From: Nitrososphaeraceae archaeon
GTDB taxonomy: Archaea > Thermoproteota > Nitrososphaeria > Nitrososphaerales > Nitrososphaeraceae
Assembly (NCBI GenBank): GCA_025922715.1
Contig: JAICHH010000101.1
Coordinates: 1-6,645, forward strand
Direction: 5' to 3'
Length of the DNA stretch: 6,645 nt
Position numbers and translations under genes: made by a program. The notes beneath the pieces were generated by a model. The model made no database searches. It was given only the letters and a program-made list of their open reading frames with translations, and was not told the DNA's origin. This document shows, piece by piece, positions 5,785 to 6,645 of the stretch; position 1 is the first letter of the stretch, and the number at the start of each line of letters is the position of its first letter.

Positions 5785-5943
5785 TTATTTTTGAATTTCT
5801 CCAAAAATATTAAGAGCACTTAAATCATTAATTTCTTTAGCTTTCATTAAGTTTTCGAGAAATTTTAAGGCAGCCTCCTTAGATTCACTTTCCAATGTTC
5901 CAACAATCACAAAATTGTAATATTTCTTATTACATAGGCTCAT
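5785..5943 (-). CDS. Small uncharacterised protein, 52 residues
   Basis: ATG at 5943 opens 52 codons to TAA at 5787-5785. The product begins MSLCNKKYYNFVIVGTLESE and continues with a helical SKEAALKFLENLMKAKEIND, then LSALNIFGEIQK. This is a plausible beta-alpha-beta mini-fold (strand YNFVIVGTLE at 9-18, helix about 21-36, strand SALNIFGEI at 42-50). Composition is unlike the spacer, and a TATA box at 5969-5978 has the right distance for an almost leaderless transcript. The frame remains open for about 30 codons upstream but without ATG, GTG or TTG, so this start is the only standard one. It lies downstream of, and in the same direction as, the RTX gene but 270 bases away. No family is recognised. 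Confidence 0.6.
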   Translation of the reverse strand: MSLCNKKYYNFVIVGTLESESKEAALKFLENLMKAKEINDLSALNIFGEIQK

Positions 5944-5968
5944 TCTAAACCTATAACTTTTGTTATCG

Positions 5969-5978
5969 ATATATTTAA
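5969..5978 (-). promoter_or_regulatory. TATA box for the 52-residue gene
   Basis: The minus strand reads TTAAATATAT, centred about 30 bases before the ATG at 5943. The expected transcription start falls within a few bases of the start codon. Confidence 0.5.
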
Positions 5979-6036
5979 GATTATTGCAATTTTGGAAGCA
6001 TAAAAAGTTACAATTTATTATATTTTTTCTTTCTCA

Positions 6037-6108
6037 TTATGATTGTTTATTATCATCTGATTCTTCTAAACATACTTTAACTTTTTCTCCAGGTTCTCCA
6101 GTTGAGTA
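6037..6108 (-). pseudogene. Possible C-terminal remnant of a lost gene
   Basis: A minus-strand stretch with no start codon reads YSTGEPGEKVKVCLEESDDN and KQS before TAA at 6039-6037. The Gly/Pro/Glu/Asp-rich composition is unlike the surrounding Asn/Ile/Lys noise and looks like the end of a protein. Two TAA codons precede it directly. It is 23 residues at most, so chance cannot be excluded. Confidence 0.22.
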
Positions 6109-6213
6109 TTATTATTTTTTTAGTACTAACACATCATGGATTAAATTTAAAATAGTAATTATCCATATTAAAAGAAGCTCATTGTAATTAGTTATTCCAT
6201 TCATCTACTTTTA

Positions 6214-6645
6214 TCATTTGAATAAACCAAAAAAGGGGAAGGAGTCATCGACTTTCTTATTTTCGTCTGGTGTTTTTGCATTATTACTTTTATTATCCGT
6301 TATTTCTTTACTATCCCTAGTTATGGCTGAACTTAAATTTTGTTGTGATGATAAACTATTAGTTTTTACATTACCATTTTTTAAATTTTCACAATCATTT
6401 TCTGGGGTCGAATCCTTTTGTGTGAGATTAAAATCTGTTATAGTATCGGTTGCGGTTCCGCAAATAAATATATCCTTTCCAAGCCCTCCTGTTAGTGTAT
6501 CATTCCCTGGACCTCCTATTAGTATGTCATCTCCTCTATCTCCAATAATTCTATCATTACCTTCTCCACCCTCTATACGATCATTTCCTGCTTTTCCCTT
6601 TAATACGTCTCTTCCCTCATTACCATAAATTATATCATCTCCACT
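6214..6645 (-). CDS. RTX calcium-binding protein, C-terminal part (open at window edge)
   Basis: The minus strand is open from the window end to TGA at 6216-6214, giving the last 143 residues of a longer protein. Residues 1-63 are seven consecutive nine-residue RTX repeats of the GGxGxDxLx type (for example GGEGNDRII and GGPGNDTLT). These form the calcium-filled parallel beta-roll of secreted or surface proteins. A capping segment follows (DIFICGTATDTITDFN, 58-73), then a Ser/Asn/Lys-rich low-complexity tail (about 74-135) and a terminal FPFFGLFK. The cap, followed by an NDCEN motif (84-88), resembles RTX proteins that I recall from soil Nitrososphaeria. The N-terminus, and with it any signal peptide or catalytic domain, is outside the window. 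Function beyond calcium binding, probably extracellular, cannot be assigned. The opposite strand is also open over most of this stretch, but only as a shadow. Confidence 0.85.
   Translation of the reverse strand, partial: SGDDIIYGNEGRDVLKGKAGNDRIEGGEGNDRIIGDRGDDILIGGPGNDTLTGGLGKDIFICGTATDTITDFNLTQKDSTPENDCENLKNGNVKTNSLSSQQNLSSAITRDSKEITDNKSNNAKTPDENKKVDDSFPFFGLFK

Noticed and set aside
5960..6187. A 75-codon plus-strand open frame with TTG start
   Set aside because: The composition is runs of Phe, Ile, Ser and Tyr typical of AT-rich non-coding DNA. It lies antisense to more protein-like minus-strand text, and no promoter fits.
6218..6628. A 136-codon plus-strand open frame rich in Ser, Pro and Phe
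   Set aside because: It is the reverse shadow of the RTX repeats: the periodic SLPSPP pattern arises from the complement of GGxGxD codons. The minus-strand reading gives clear nonapeptide repeats.
1..6645. tRNA, rRNA, CRISPR array, insertion sequence or riboswitch
   Set aside because: Reading both strands showed no cloverleaf or rRNA core motifs, no regularly spaced repeats, no transposase motifs or terminal inverted repeats, and no recognisable aptamer.

Overview
The window is AT-rich and reads as archaeal chromosome, most likely an ammonia-oxidising Nitrososphaeria (Thaumarchaeota) of the soil Nitrososphaera/Nitrosocosmicus kind. The signs are TATA-like boxes about 26-32 bases ahead of several start codons with no Shine-Dalgarno sequence, T-run terminators, TTG starts, sparse coding with many small single genes, and a family mix (YwbE-like, emfourin-like, SWIM-domain SF2 helicase, PQQ-type propeller, RTX nonapeptide protein) that fits that group. 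The taxon call is inference from content and style; no rRNA or other marker gene is present.

Layout, left to right. Positions 1-261 hold a perfect hairpin and an open 28-codon stretch on the minus strand without a start. A YwbE-family gene (262-456, -) has its own TATA box and a TTG start. Positions 566-687 hold a small membrane-protein ORF that looks split by a frameshift. An emfourin-like gene (877-1296, +) and a frameshifted 65-residue gene (1463-1667, +, followed by a T8 terminator) come next. A superfamily 2 helicase with a C-terminal SWIM zinc motif (1982-3649, -) is divergent from a PQQ-type beta-propeller gene (3888-5048, +, TTG start); 238 bases of promoter region lie between them. 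A 40-codon ORF overlaps the end of the propeller gene. Positions 5323-5599 (-) hold a clear multi-frameshift pseudogene. A 52-residue gene (5785-5943, -) has its own TATA box. The right edge is the C-terminal part of an RTX calcium-binding protein on the minus strand (6214-6645), open at the window end.

No operon is evident: most genes stand alone with their own promoter signals. The large genes are intact, while several sub-100-residue genes are broken by single-base frame changes. This points to local decay, or possibly a few indel errors, rather than uniformly poor sequence. The most interesting items are the SWIM-helicase with its Ser/Pro insertion and divergent propeller neighbour, the orphan emfourin-like protein, and the set of decaying small genes. 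I do not see a complete new multi-gene system here.
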